A stretch of 15,577 bases of DNA from an uncultured Flavobacteriales bacterium (GCA_913059105.1 CAJXRL010000033.1:1-15577), one strand, 5' to 3'; counted from the stretch's first letter, positions 8,520 to 15,537 are shown. The notes: a model not told the origin generated them from the letters alone. Numbers and translations are program-made.

Positions 8520-8525
8520 TCTTTC

Positions 8526-8969
8526 ATGGAAAAAACAACAATCATTTCTTTTATTCGACAGCATTTAGAAGCACAACTAACTGATTATATAGAAGAATTA
8601 CATTCTGTAAATGAAGAGATTGGAAAAGAAACCAAGAGCAGTGCCGGCGATAAATTTGAGACTTCGAGAGAAATGATGAATCAAGAAGTTGGACGAATTG
8701 AAGAAAGAATAGCTTACCTTAAAAAACAAACTAACTACTTAAATCAAATCCCTCTAAGTACTGTTGATTCCATTCAGAGTGGCAGTTTGGTTTTAACGAA
8801 TCACGGGCTTTTCTTTTTTGGAATTGCTTTTGGCAAGCTTGATATAGATAAAGAAATATTAATGGGGCTTTCCTTGAATTCTCCTTTGGGGAAGTTAATG
8901 GCGAACAAAAAGAATGGAGATAAACTTACTTTTATGAGTCGAAACTACGACATTCAAAACGTACAATAA
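8526..8969 (+). CDS. GreA/GreB C-terminal-domain-like protein, function unknown
   Basis: A small cytoplasmic protein of 147 aa. Residues 1-70 look like an antiparallel coiled-coil with ETKSSAGDKFETSREMM (35-51) at or near the turn, an arrangement reminiscent of the acidic tip of GreA. Residues 80-147 resemble the GreA/GreB FKBP-like domain: SGSLVLTNHGLFFFGIAFG (85-103), then GLSLNSPLGKLM (114-125) and NKKNGDKLTF (127-136), parallel to the SPIGKALLGKKVGDE-type motif. I recall related Bacteroidota proteins being labelled 3-oxoacyl-ACP synthase, which the sequence does not support. It may act on RNA polymerase, but this is inference. I chose ATG 8526 because the upstream TTG at 8517 belongs to the promoter box. 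Its TAA overlaps the next gene's ATG by one base (TAATG), indicating translational coupling. Confidence 0.75.
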   Translation: MEKTTIISFIRQHLEAQLTDYIEELHSVNEEIGKETKSSAGDKFETSREMMNQEVGRIEERIAYLKKQTNYLNQIPLSTVDSIQSGSLVLTNHGLFFFGIAFGKLDIDKEILMGLSLNSPLGKLMANKKNGDKLTFMSRNYDIQNVQ

Positions 8970-9850
8970 TGGGTTCAAAAATATTATTCTACCTTGTTAT
9001 TCTTCCGATCTCAAAGCTTCCATTTTGGATGCTTTATTTGCTTTCGGACTTTCTTTATTTGGTCCTCTATAAAATAATTGGATACCGCACAAAAGTGGTA
9101 CGCCAAAATTTGAACAACTCCTTTCCAGATAAATCAGAAAAAGAAATAGTAGCCCTTGAAGCAAAATTTTACAGCCATTTATGTGATTTGGTAGTAGAGA
9201 GTTTAAAAGCGTTTAGTATTTCGTTAGATGATGCAAAAATTCGAATGAAAAATAGAAATATTGAAGTGGTAAATCAGTATTACAAACAAGGTAGGCAAGT
9301 AGTTTTAGTTGGCGGCCATTATGGAAATTGGGAGTTATTTGCAATAACCATTGGTGCTACAACAGAGCACAAAACGCTGGCACTTTACACTCCTTTAAAC
9401 AATCAATTCATTAACGAAAAGATTACAAAAAGTCGCTCGAAATACGGTTTAGAAATGCTTCCAATTAAAAAAATAAAAGACAAATTAAACGACATAAATT
9501 CGGATTTATACTCTATAATTTTTGGCGCTGATCAGTCCCCAAGAAAAAGCCAACGTGCCTATTGGGTGAACTTTTTAAACCAAGAAACTGGTGTTCAATT
9601 TGGAACAGAAAAGTTTGCAAAAGAATTTGATGCAGTTGTAATCTTCACAAACATTTACAAAATGAAACGAGGTTATTACGAATTGCAATACGATGTAATT
9701 ACTGAACAACCTAATGAGGAAGAACTTGGCTACATTTCGAAAACCCACACTCAAATGCTGGAGAAGGTAATTCAACAAAAACCAGAATATTGGTTATGGA
9801 GTCATAGACGTTGGAAACACAAACGACCTGAAGGAGAAGTTTTGAACTAG
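8969..9850 (+). CDS. LpxL/HtrB-type lipid A (lysophospholipid) acyltransferase
   Basis: Probable late acyltransferase adding a secondary acyl chain to lipid A at the inner membrane's cytoplasmic face. The N-terminal hydrophobic stretch (about 5-38) is a membrane anchor, followed by VVRQNLNNSFPDKS (43-56), typical of this family. The catalytic HX4E motif is intact, H117 and E122 in GGHYGNWE (115-122). ADQSPRKSQRAYWVNFL (187-203) and the C-terminal PEYWLWSHRRWKHKRP (272-287) also match the family. At 293 aa it has the normal length. The ATG is overlapped by the upstream TAA (TAATG), so it is expressed with the GreA-like gene. Acyl chain and acceptor cannot be told from sequence. It ends one base from the convergent small membrane protein gene, with no terminator hairpin between them. 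Confidence 0.88.
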   Translation: MGSKILFYLVILPISKLPFWMLYLLSDFLYLVLYKIIGYRTKVVRQNLNNSFPDKSEKEIVALEAKFYSHLCDLVVESLKAFSISLDDAKIRMKNRNIEVVNQYYKQGRQVVLVGGHYGNWELFAITIGATTEHKTLALYTPLNNQFINEKITKSRSKYGLEMLPIKKIKDKLNDINSDLYSIIFGADQSPRKSQRAYWVNFLNQETGVQFGTEKFAKEFDAVVIFTNIYKMKRGYYELQYDVITEQPNEEELGYISKTHTQMLEKVIQQKPEYWLWSHRRWKHKRPEGEVLN

Positions 9851-9851
9851 T

Positions 9852-10046
9852 CTATCTCCTTCTCCTCTTAGCCGACTTTCGTGAAACAAAAATTAGCACC
9901 CCTCCTATAACAATAGAAAAAATACCACTAGCAATTAATCCTTTGTCATTTGACACATAACTGTTGTACATCATCAGGACACCTAATAAAACTAAAAAAC
10001 CTGCAACAATGAACATTACATTCGATTTACTTTTCTTTTTTGTCAT
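9852..10046 (-). CDS. Small basic two-helix membrane protein, unknown
   Basis: A 64-aa protein I do not recognise. It begins MTKKKSKSN, has hydrophobic segments at about 10-27 and 38-55 joined by a short polar loop (NSYVSNDKG), and ends RKSAKRRRR. The positive charges at both ends predict a hairpin with both termini in the cytoplasm. The ATG is clear, the composition is that of a real membrane protein, and its end fits exactly against the acyltransferase gene (one base between stop codons). No promoter box was recognised upstream. It could be a small accessory membrane protein; no function can be inferred. Confidence 0.6.
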   Translation of the reverse strand: MTKKKSKSNVMFIVAGFLVLLGVLMMYNSYVSNDKGLIASGIFSIVIGGVLIFVSRKSAKRRRR

Positions 10047-10432
10047 GTAATTAAATTTAGTTCTAAAGATAATATTTTCTCTTTAATTTCAAAATTACTG
10101 TTCCCGGAATTTGTGCTTCTATTGTTGTTACGAAACTTACCATCTGTTGTTCGACTGCATCCTTGAACACATGTAAATCCTATTAATTGCTTTATTGCTG
10201 GGCTTTGTTTGTCTATTATCTCCAACAGCTCAAAACAGCCGAAGCATAGAATTTGCTGGTAAATCAGAGTATAATATATCTCCCGATGAATTGTTGTAAA
10301 TAAGCTCGCCCCTGCTAATTAATAGTGAAATAATTAAAATCAAATTATCCTGCGATCGGGTTTTTAAAATAATAGAGGAGGCAGCTAATAAAAATGATCC
10401 CAATAATTACACTAAACTCCACTATACAATAG
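10047..10432. other. Intergenic stretch without a convincing gene; possible coding remnants
   Basis: These 386 bp between the small membrane protein and the bestrophin gene hold no gene I can support. On the - strand, one frame is open for about 90 codons (roughly 10319 down to the TGA at 10043) without a good start. A second frame at 10063-10179 reads like protein (FKDAVEQQMVSFVTTI) and would join the first if one base near 10180 were removed. This may be a decayed gene tail or chance. A very short hydrophobic frame (10345-10422, GTG start, 25 codons) is also present. No strong terminator follows bestrophin, only ACTAT/ATAGT with a 3-nt loop (10421-10433). Confidence 0.4.
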
Positions 10433-11422
10433 TTATAATAAAAAGCCATCCTTTGAATTAAGAGCCTCCGGAATGTTATCTTCTTCTAACATTTCTCTCA
10501 AATCAATTTCTATTCCACGAGAGATGGAAGTTATGGGAACATCATTGTAGGTGCCTTCAAATGGATTTTCAGAATAATCTCCTATTAATTCCATTAAAAA
10601 ATATACCCAAATTAATATTCCTGCTATCAACGGGGATAGACAGAATAATATAAAATTATCTTTTTCATTTACCACGTCTAATAATGCGAAAGGTAAAAGT
10701 CCAGCAAAGACCATGGAAATCCAAAGTGCGGCTGAGGTATATTGTCTAGGAAAAGGGAAGTTTTTAATCCTTTCAGATTTTCCTTGATCGTCATAAAAAG
10801 ACTTTATGAGATGAAAAAACTCCATATGTCGAAAATTTTCAAAATATTCCGATTCTCTCAATTCTTGCAAACGCTCTGATTGAATTTTTAAAATCTGAGT
10901 AGCTTTATTAGACTTATTATCCAATGCTCTTAATTCTTCTTCCGAAAGAAAATTCTTTAATTCAGACTCTAATTTCAAATCGTAATCTTCACATACAACC
11001 GGACTATAAAGACCTTTGATTCGACTTTCTGTATGCTCCCACTCTCTACTTAATCTCAACTGATGCCTTAACGCTGTGATCCAAGCTAAATGCCGATAAA
11101 TTAATTCGCGATGAACTTCTTTCTGCTCATTTCCTTTAACAAACGACAATACAGCTGCTCCAAAAGAACGGCTATTATTTACAATTCCACCCCAAATCTT
11201 TCTTGCTTCCCAAAGGCGGTCATATGAACTATTGTTTTTAAAACCTAAATAAAAGGCTACTGCAATACCGATGACACTAACCGGTTGCCAAGGCAAAGCT
11301 ATATTCAACTCTAAAAAGTGACTGAAAACACAAATAATTGCAGTGTATAATGTCCCAATTAGAAAAGGTTTCTTTGACCAATTGAAGGTCATAAAGAAGC
11401 TATATCTTCTTTTAGTGTACAT
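10433..11422 (-). CDS. Bestrophin-family ion channel (UPF0187)
   Basis: Probable pentameric inner-membrane channel of the bacterial bestrophin family; bacterial members studied so far conduct cations or anions depending on pore residues, so selectivity is not predicted. From the ATG at 11422 the protein is 329 aa. Hydrophobic segments occur at about 19-35 and 43-60, followed by the family signature FKNNSSYDRLWEARKIWGGI (61-80) and VNNSRSF (81-87). A long polar helical region follows, then a second membrane pair starting SAALWISMVFAGLLPFALLDV and LSPLIAGILIWVYFLMELIGDY, with the conserved NPFEG and DVPI near the C-terminus. An in-frame TTG at 11470 would add 16 residues, but it coincides with the predicted -33 box, and homologs begin near MYTKRRYSFF. 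Confidence 0.87.
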   Translation of the reverse strand: MYTKRRYSFFMTFNWSKKPFLIGTLYTAIICVFSHFLELNIALPWQPVSVIGIAVAFYLGFKNNSSYDRLWEARKIWGGIVNNSRSFGAAVLSFVKGNEQKEVHRELIYRHLAWITALRHQLRLSREWEHTESRIKGLYSPVVCEDYDLKLESELKNFLSEEELRALDNKSNKATQILKIQSERLQELRESEYFENFRHMEFFHLIKSFYDDQGKSERIKNFPFPRQYTSAALWISMVFAGLLPFALLDVVNEKDNFILFCLSPLIAGILIWVYFLMELIGDYSENPFEGTYNDVPITSISRGIEIDLREMLEEDNIPEALNSKDGFLL

Positions 11423-11440
11423 AATTATCAGTGTATTAAA

Positions 11441-11470
11441 TAAATTTATACGACCAAAACAGTTATACAA
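11441..11470 (-). promoter_or_regulatory. Predicted promoter of the bestrophin gene
   Basis: On the - strand TTG (11470-11468) and TAAATTTA (11448-11441) are separated by 19 nt, the normal Bacteroidota -33/-7 spacing. The -7 box deviates from TAnnTTTG only in its last base. Transcription would start about 14 nt before the ATG at 11422, a leader length like that predicted for ftsE and lpd. Confidence 0.5.
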
Positions 11471-11562
11471 GTCTAACCATAAACAGTCTAATTTTTAAAA
11501 AACGAGCGAAGATTCGTTGTCCAATTTACTTTATTAAAACAGGAGTTAAACTCATTTCTTTT

Positions 11563-11594
11563 GGCTTTAAAAAGATAGACAAATCTTTTAAGCC
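11563..11594 (-). other. Inverted repeat over the hemH stop codon
   Basis: GGCTTTAAAAAGAT (11563-11576) pairs with ATCTTTTAAGCC (11583-11594) across a 6-nt loop, with a two-base bulge. The stem includes the hemH stop. No T-run follows on the - strand, so it is a poor terminator; it may protect the mRNA end or be chance in AT-rich DNA. Confidence 0.35.
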
Positions 11595-12601
11595 CTATCT
11601 CTTACCATCCTCTCCAGCGTATCAATCCATAAAGGATGGTCGTTCAAACTTTCTACCAATTGCACTTTCTCTCCACCATGTTCTTCAAAAATCTCTTGGT
11701 ATTCAATTCCAATTTCAACCGTGGTTTCCAAACAATCTGATATAAATGCAGGTGAAAAAGCCAGAATTTTTTTGTCTCCTTTTTTTCCTCTTTCTGCTAC
11801 TATTTCATCTGAAAAAGGAGTCAACCATTTTTTGTCAAGTCTCGATTGAAATGCAACTGTGTACTTTTCTTTTGGTATCCCTAATTTCTCTACCAATAAC
11901 CTCGTTGTTGCAAAGCAAGTAGCTTTATAGCAATACTTACTATCCTCGGTTATTTCATTCTCACAGTTATGATCAGCGCATGGCACTCCATCGTCATATA
12001 CTTTATCTACATGTCTTTCTGGCAAACCATGATAACTGAATAAAATGTGATCGAATTCGTCCATATTGTATTGTTTCGCTCTTGCCACAAAAGAATTGAT
12101 AAAACCTTCATTATCCCAGAATTGACTTACCATAGAAATTTCAGGAATAACCCACCATTTGCTTAAGATCTTAAATGCCTTTTCCATTGCGGAACCTGAA
12201 CTAGCCGATGCGTAATGAGGAAATAATGGGATAATAATTAACTTTTTATAGTTTTTTAACTTCATTTCGCCCATCACCTTATCCATGCTTGGATTTTGAT
12301 AGCGCATTGCTAAATGAACCCCAAAATCTTCTCCTAATTGGGATTGAAGTTTTTCCGCTACGCTTTCTCCGTGATAAATTAATGGGGATCCTTTCTCTGT
12401 CCAAAGCTGCTTGTAAATTTTAGTTGAACTAAATGATCTAAATGGGATTATAATTCCATTGACTAAAATTTTTCGAAATAGCCATGGAAGATCAATAACC
12501 CGCGGATCATTCAAAAATTCTGATAAATACGTTCTTACCGCACCCCACTTTGCGTCGTTTGGAGTACCTAAGTTGATTAATAAAACACCTGTTTTTGACA
12601 T
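11588..12601 (-). CDS. hemH: Ferrochelatase with internal four-cysteine motif
   Basis: Inserts ferrous iron into protoporphyrin IX (or coproporphyrin III in some lineages) as the late step of haem synthesis. From the ATG at 12601 the protein is 337 aa and starts KTGVLLINLGTPND, the family N-terminus. FPHYASASSGSAME (127-140) is conserved, and the expected catalytic residues are H191 in SYHGLPERH (189-197) and E292 in SDCLETTVEI (288-297). Between them lie C208, C213, C224 and C229, spaced CX4C-X10-CX4C, a pattern that could bind an iron-sulfur cluster. An in-frame ATG at 12637 would add 12 residues (SSCCFFLI...), but these come from the lpd terminator hairpin, so I reject it. Only about 20 nt separate that hairpin from the start codon, so the promoter position is unclear: it may lie within 12652-12707 or expression may rely on read-through from lpd. 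Confidence 0.93.
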   Translation of the reverse strand: MSKTGVLLINLGTPNDAKWGAVRTYLSEFLNDPRVIDLPWLFRKILVNGIIIPFRSFSSTKIYKQLWTEKGSPLIYHGESVAEKLQSQLGEDFGVHLAMRYQNPSMDKVMGEMKLKNYKKLIIIPLFPHYASASSGSAMEKAFKILSKWWVIPEISMVSQFWDNEGFINSFVARAKQYNMDEFDHILFSYHGLPERHVDKVYDDGVPCADHNCENEITEDSKYCYKATCFATTRLLVEKLGIPKEKYTVAFQSRLDKKWLTPFSDEIVAERGKKGDKKILAFSPAFISDCLETTVEIGIEYQEIFEEHGGEKVQLVESLNDHPLWIDTLERMVRDRA

Positions 12602-12620
12602 TGTTATTTTTATTAAAAAG

Positions 12621-12651
12621 AAACAGCAAGAAGACATGCTTCTTGCTGTTT
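12621..12651 (-). terminator. Strong terminator hairpin of lpd, just upstream of hemH
   Basis: A perfect 13-bp stem (12621-12633 with 12639-12651) encloses a 5-nt loop. On the - strand it is followed by CTTTTTAATA. It lies 57 nt past the lpd stop and 19 nt before the hemH ATG, so it either isolates hemH from lpd or controls how much lpd transcript reaches it. Confidence 0.85.
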
Positions 12652-12707
12652 TGTTCTATATTCTAAAGTGTCACATTGAATTAATTCGTAGAAGATATTT
12701 ATTATCG

Positions 12708-14111
12708 TTAGATATGAATTGCTCTATTATCCGTTGCAGCTAACATTGCTTCTCTTGTAGACTCAGAAAAAGTTGGATGTGCATGAGAAATTCTTGAAAT
12801 ATCTTCTGCAGTAGCTCTGAACTCCATAGCTACAACTGCTTCCATAATCATATCTGCCGCTCTTGGTCCACAAATATGAACTCCTAAAATTTCGTCAGTT
12901 TCCTTATCTGCCAGCACCTTAACTAAACCGTCAAGATCCATTGAAGCTCTAGCTCTACCACTTGCTTTAAACGGGAATGAACCTGTTTTGTAACTAACCT
13001 TTGATTCCTTCAATTCTTCTTCAGTTTTACCTACCGAAGCAACTTCAGGCCAAGTATAAACTACTCCAGGAATCAAATTGTAATCGATGTGTGGCTTTTC
13101 GCCATTCATGAATTCAGCAACATAGGTTCCTTCTTCTTCCGCTTTATGAGCCAACATTGCTCCTTTCACCACATCACCGATTGCATAAATATTCGGCACA
13201 TTGGTTTGTAAGTGATCATTTACATCTACTCTTCCCCTGTTGTCAGTTTTAATTCCAACTTTATCCAATCCTAATTTGTCGGTATAAGCAACTCTCCCAA
13301 CAGAAACTAAGCAGTAATCTGCAGTAAGAACTACCTCTGCACCTTTCTTGTCATCAGCTTTAATGGTAACAACTTTCCCTTTTCTAGTAACTTCTTTTAC
13401 TTTATGGCTAACTAAAAATTTAATGCCGAGTTTTTTCAAAGACTTCATTAACTCTTTACTCATCGTTGAATCCATGGTAGGAATAATTCTGTCCATGTAC
13501 TCAACTACTGTTACCTCGGTTCCCAATCGAGCATAAACAGATCCTAATTCTAAACCAATTACTCCACCGCCAATTACTGTCATCGTCTTTGGAACCTCCT
13601 TTAATTCCAATGCTTCAGTCGAAGTAATCACTCTCTCCTTGTCTAATTTTATGAAAGGAAGAGAACCCGGCTTAGAACCCGTTGCAATGACAACATTTTT
13701 TGCTTCAATTTTATTTGCTTCACCTGCTGAATCATCTATTGCTATAACGGTTGGTGATTCAAAAGATCCCATTCCATGAAAAACGTCAATTTTGTTCTTC
13801 TTCATTAAGAAGTCAATTCCTCCTACAGTTTGCTCTACAACACCTCTTTTTCTAGCAATCATCTGCTTAAAATTGACCTTCAAATCTTTCAAGTCTATGC
13901 CATGCTCTGTAAAATCATGCTTTGCTTGATGATAATGTTCAGATGAATCCAACAAGGCTTTAGATGGAATACAACCCACATTTAAACAAGTTCCGCCTAA
14001 GCTACCGTATTTTTCAATTAGCGCGGTTTTCATGCCTAATTGAGCGCATCTAATTGCACCAACATATCCTCCAGGACCTGAACCTATAATTACTACATCG
14101 TACTTTTCCAT
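12708..14111 (-). CDS. lpd: Dihydrolipoyl dehydrogenase (E3 of 2-oxoacid dehydrogenase complexes)
   Basis: FAD flavoprotein that reoxidises dihydrolipoyl groups with NAD+ in pyruvate, 2-oxoglutarate or branched-chain dehydrogenase complexes, and in glycine cleavage. The FAD-binding GSGPGG is at 10-15, and the redox disulfide C42/C47 lies in GGTCLNVGCIPSK (39-51). The NAD-binding GGGVIG is at 181-186, the second FAD motif is in IYAIGDV, and the C-terminal catalytic pair is H445/E450 in HPTFSE. At 467 aa it is full length. The ATG at 14111 is preceded by a promoter box and followed by a strong terminator, so it is likely a single-gene transcript. No E1 or E2 genes are in the window, so the partner complex cannot be specified. 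Confidence 0.95.
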   Translation of the reverse strand: MEKYDVVIIGSGPGGYVGAIRCAQLGMKTALIEKYGSLGGTCLNVGCIPSKALLDSSEHYHQAKHDFTEHGIDLKDLKVNFKQMIARKRGVVEQTVGGIDFLMKKNKIDVFHGMGSFESPTVIAIDDSAGEANKIEAKNVVIATGSKPGSLPFIKLDKERVITSTEALELKEVPKTMTVIGGGVIGLELGSVYARLGTEVTVVEYMDRIIPTMDSTMSKELMKSLKKLGIKFLVSHKVKEVTRKGKVVTIKADDKKGAEVVLTADYCLVSVGRVAYTDKLGLDKVGIKTDNRGRVDVNDHLQTNVPNIYAIGDVVKGAMLAHKAEEEGTYVAEFMNGEKPHIDYNLIPGVVYTWPEVASVGKTEEELKESKVSYKTGSFPFKASGRARASMDLDGLVKVLADKETDEILGVHICGPRAADMIMEAVVAMEFRATAEDISRISHAHPTFSESTREAMLAATDNRAIHI

Positions 14112-14133
14112 AATCTAATCTTATATTGGCTTG

Positions 14134-14167
14134 CAAATTTACTGAAAGTATCAATCGGCATTACAAA
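14134..14167 (-). promoter_or_regulatory. Predicted promoter of lpd
   Basis: On the - strand TTTG (14167-14164) and TAAATTTG (14141-14134) are exact -33 and -7 matches 22 nt apart, at the long end of the normal spacing. The -7 box ends 22 nt before the lpd ATG. Confidence 0.6.
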
Positions 14168-14172
14168 TAATG

Positions 14173-14240
14173 GCGACGAATACACGAAGGATTCTTAATG
14201 GATAGGATTAACCAATTCGCAATTCCCAAATTCTTAATTT
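14173..14240. repeat. Degenerate intergenic direct repeat, copy A
   Basis: Starts GCGACGAATACACGAAGGAT and ends in an ATTCGCAATT/AATTCTTAATT pair. It aligns along its whole length (68 against 69 nt, imperfect) with 14377-14445, about 204 bp further on. It lies between lpd and lnt; no coding frame runs through it. Confidence 0.6.
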
Positions 14241-14306
14241 TTCTTTAATTCAAAGCAGCTCAATGATTGTATACATGTAGACTCCGCTATATGTGACAAT
14301 TAAACA

Positions 14307-14364
14307 TTCGCAATTAAAAGATTTTAATTCTTCCCTGCAATCGTAATTCCCAGACTCTTAATTT
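14307..14364. repeat. Two partial copies of the ATTCnnAATT repeat
   Basis: Positions 14307-14332 and 14340-14364 each resemble the right half of the flanking long copies. The second matches copy A (14216-14240) at 21 of 25 positions. Neither has the GCnACGAAT left half. Confidence 0.5.
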
Positions 14365-14376
14365 AAAATTCTCTTT

Positions 14377-14445
14377 GCCACGAATCCACAAATGATCCTT
14401 AAAAAGTATAGGCTAACTAATTCTTAATTACCAGATTCGTAATTT
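14377..14445. repeat. Degenerate intergenic direct repeat, copy B
   Basis: Starts GCCACGAATCCACAAATGAT and ends in ATTCTTAATT/ATTCGTAATT units, parallel to 14173-14240. Its right half (14421-14445) also matches 5764-5787 upstream of dsbD in the opposite orientation. The whole region 14112-14482 holds the lpd promoter and these repeats but no gene. Confidence 0.6.
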
Positions 14446-14482
14446 GTAATTCTCTTTTTGGATTTGTAATTACTTTCCAGTT

Positions 14483-15537
14483 CTACCCTAATCGTTTTCC
14501 AGTTTTATTTAATTTTCTGACAACGGTCAAAGCAATCATCAATACAGCTAATAAACTAGCAATTCGACCAATGTAATCGCCGTAATCCGCATAGAAAGTT
14601 ATTTTAGAATTCAATTTAACTTTTGCCGAGATTACATCATCTTCCCACCATTCAGTTTGCTCCAGTATTTCTCCTTTTTCATTGATAATTGCAGAAATTC
14701 CAGTATTTGCAGAACGCACAATTGACCTTCTGTTTTCAATTGCTCGCAGGCTAGCGTACGCTAAATGTTGTTTGTACCCTGGAGTGTCGCCCCACCAGCC
14801 ATCATTTGTAATAATGGCGAATAAATTTGCCCCTTTTCTCGAATATTCCGTTACATACTCTCCATAAATAGATTCGTAACAGATAATTGGAGCAATAACA
14901 GAATTAGCATTTGGCGCTTTAAAAACCTCTGGGTGTTCAGAATACCCTAAGCCTCCTGAAGTACCGCCAAGGTTAATTGACAGCTTTTTCATTAATGGAA
15001 TTGATCGAATAAAAGGTAGCTTCTCTACACCCAACACTAATTTTGATTTATGGTGTATTTGAACGCCATCATTTTCATCCAGCTGAAATGCTGCATTGTA
15101 ATTATCGTAATGACCACTTCCGTCTTTAAATTCATTTGCAGTTGGTCTCAACTCCATTCCTGGTGTGTACAACACTGAAGCAGAAGACCCAATAATGCTC
15201 TTCAAGTTTGGACTAATTTCACGTAACTTCTTTAATTCATCAGTGACATATAAGACCTGAAACTCATGCTCCCAATGAGCTTCTGGAATAGCAGTTTCTG
15301 GAAAAACTAAATAATCCGTTGTTGGAGTTAACTTCTCTTTAGCAAGGTTTATCATCTTATCAATCTGATCTGAGGGAGCGGTTGTAAATTTCTCATTGTA
15401 AGGATCAATATTCGGTTGAACAATTACAACCTCAACTTCTTCACCATTTGCAGAATTGTTAAAACCGAAACGAGAATACATGTGCAAACCAACGGTGAAT
15501 ATGAAATAATAAATCAAATATTTACTCAGCTTAACTC
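14483..15537 (-). CDS. lnt: Apolipoprotein N-acyltransferase, 5'-truncated by the contig end
   Basis: Last enzyme of lipoprotein maturation: moves an acyl chain from phospholipid to the N-terminal cysteine of lipoproteins in the inner membrane. About 350 codons are present and the frame stays open to the adapter junction at 15537. The N-terminal membrane domain (roughly 150-200 aa) is therefore missing, and the TTG at 15517 is not a real start. The periplasmic nitrilase-like domain begins VVIVQPNIDPYNEKF; counting from that TTG, the catalytic triad is E74 (FPETAIPE), K157 (HHKSKLVLGVEKLP) and C213 (IICYES), with E165 as the additional conserved glutamate. The C-terminal helix (about 316-333, IGRIASLLAVLMIALTVV) and basic tail are intact. 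It is separated from lpd by 371 bp of repeats, and no terminator hairpin is visible after the stop. Confidence 0.93.

Noticed and set aside
8517..8525. TTG start at 8517 for the GreA-like protein
   Set aside because: This TTG is the end of the exact -7 box TACATTTG; the ATG three codons later is the normal start.
10043..10225. 60-codon frame with TTG start overlapping the small membrane protein start by 4 nt
   Set aside because: Weak start, unconvincing C-terminal half (serine/asparagine-rich), no recognised family. It is treated as a possible remnant only.
10345..10422. 25-codon hydrophobic frame (GTG start) just downstream of bestrophin
   Set aside because: Too short and with a poor start; hydrophobic runs are common by chance in T-rich DNA.
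12602..12637. Longer ferrochelatase start at ATG 12637
   Set aside because: The added residues are encoded by the lpd terminator stem, and the family N-terminus begins at the ATG at 12601.
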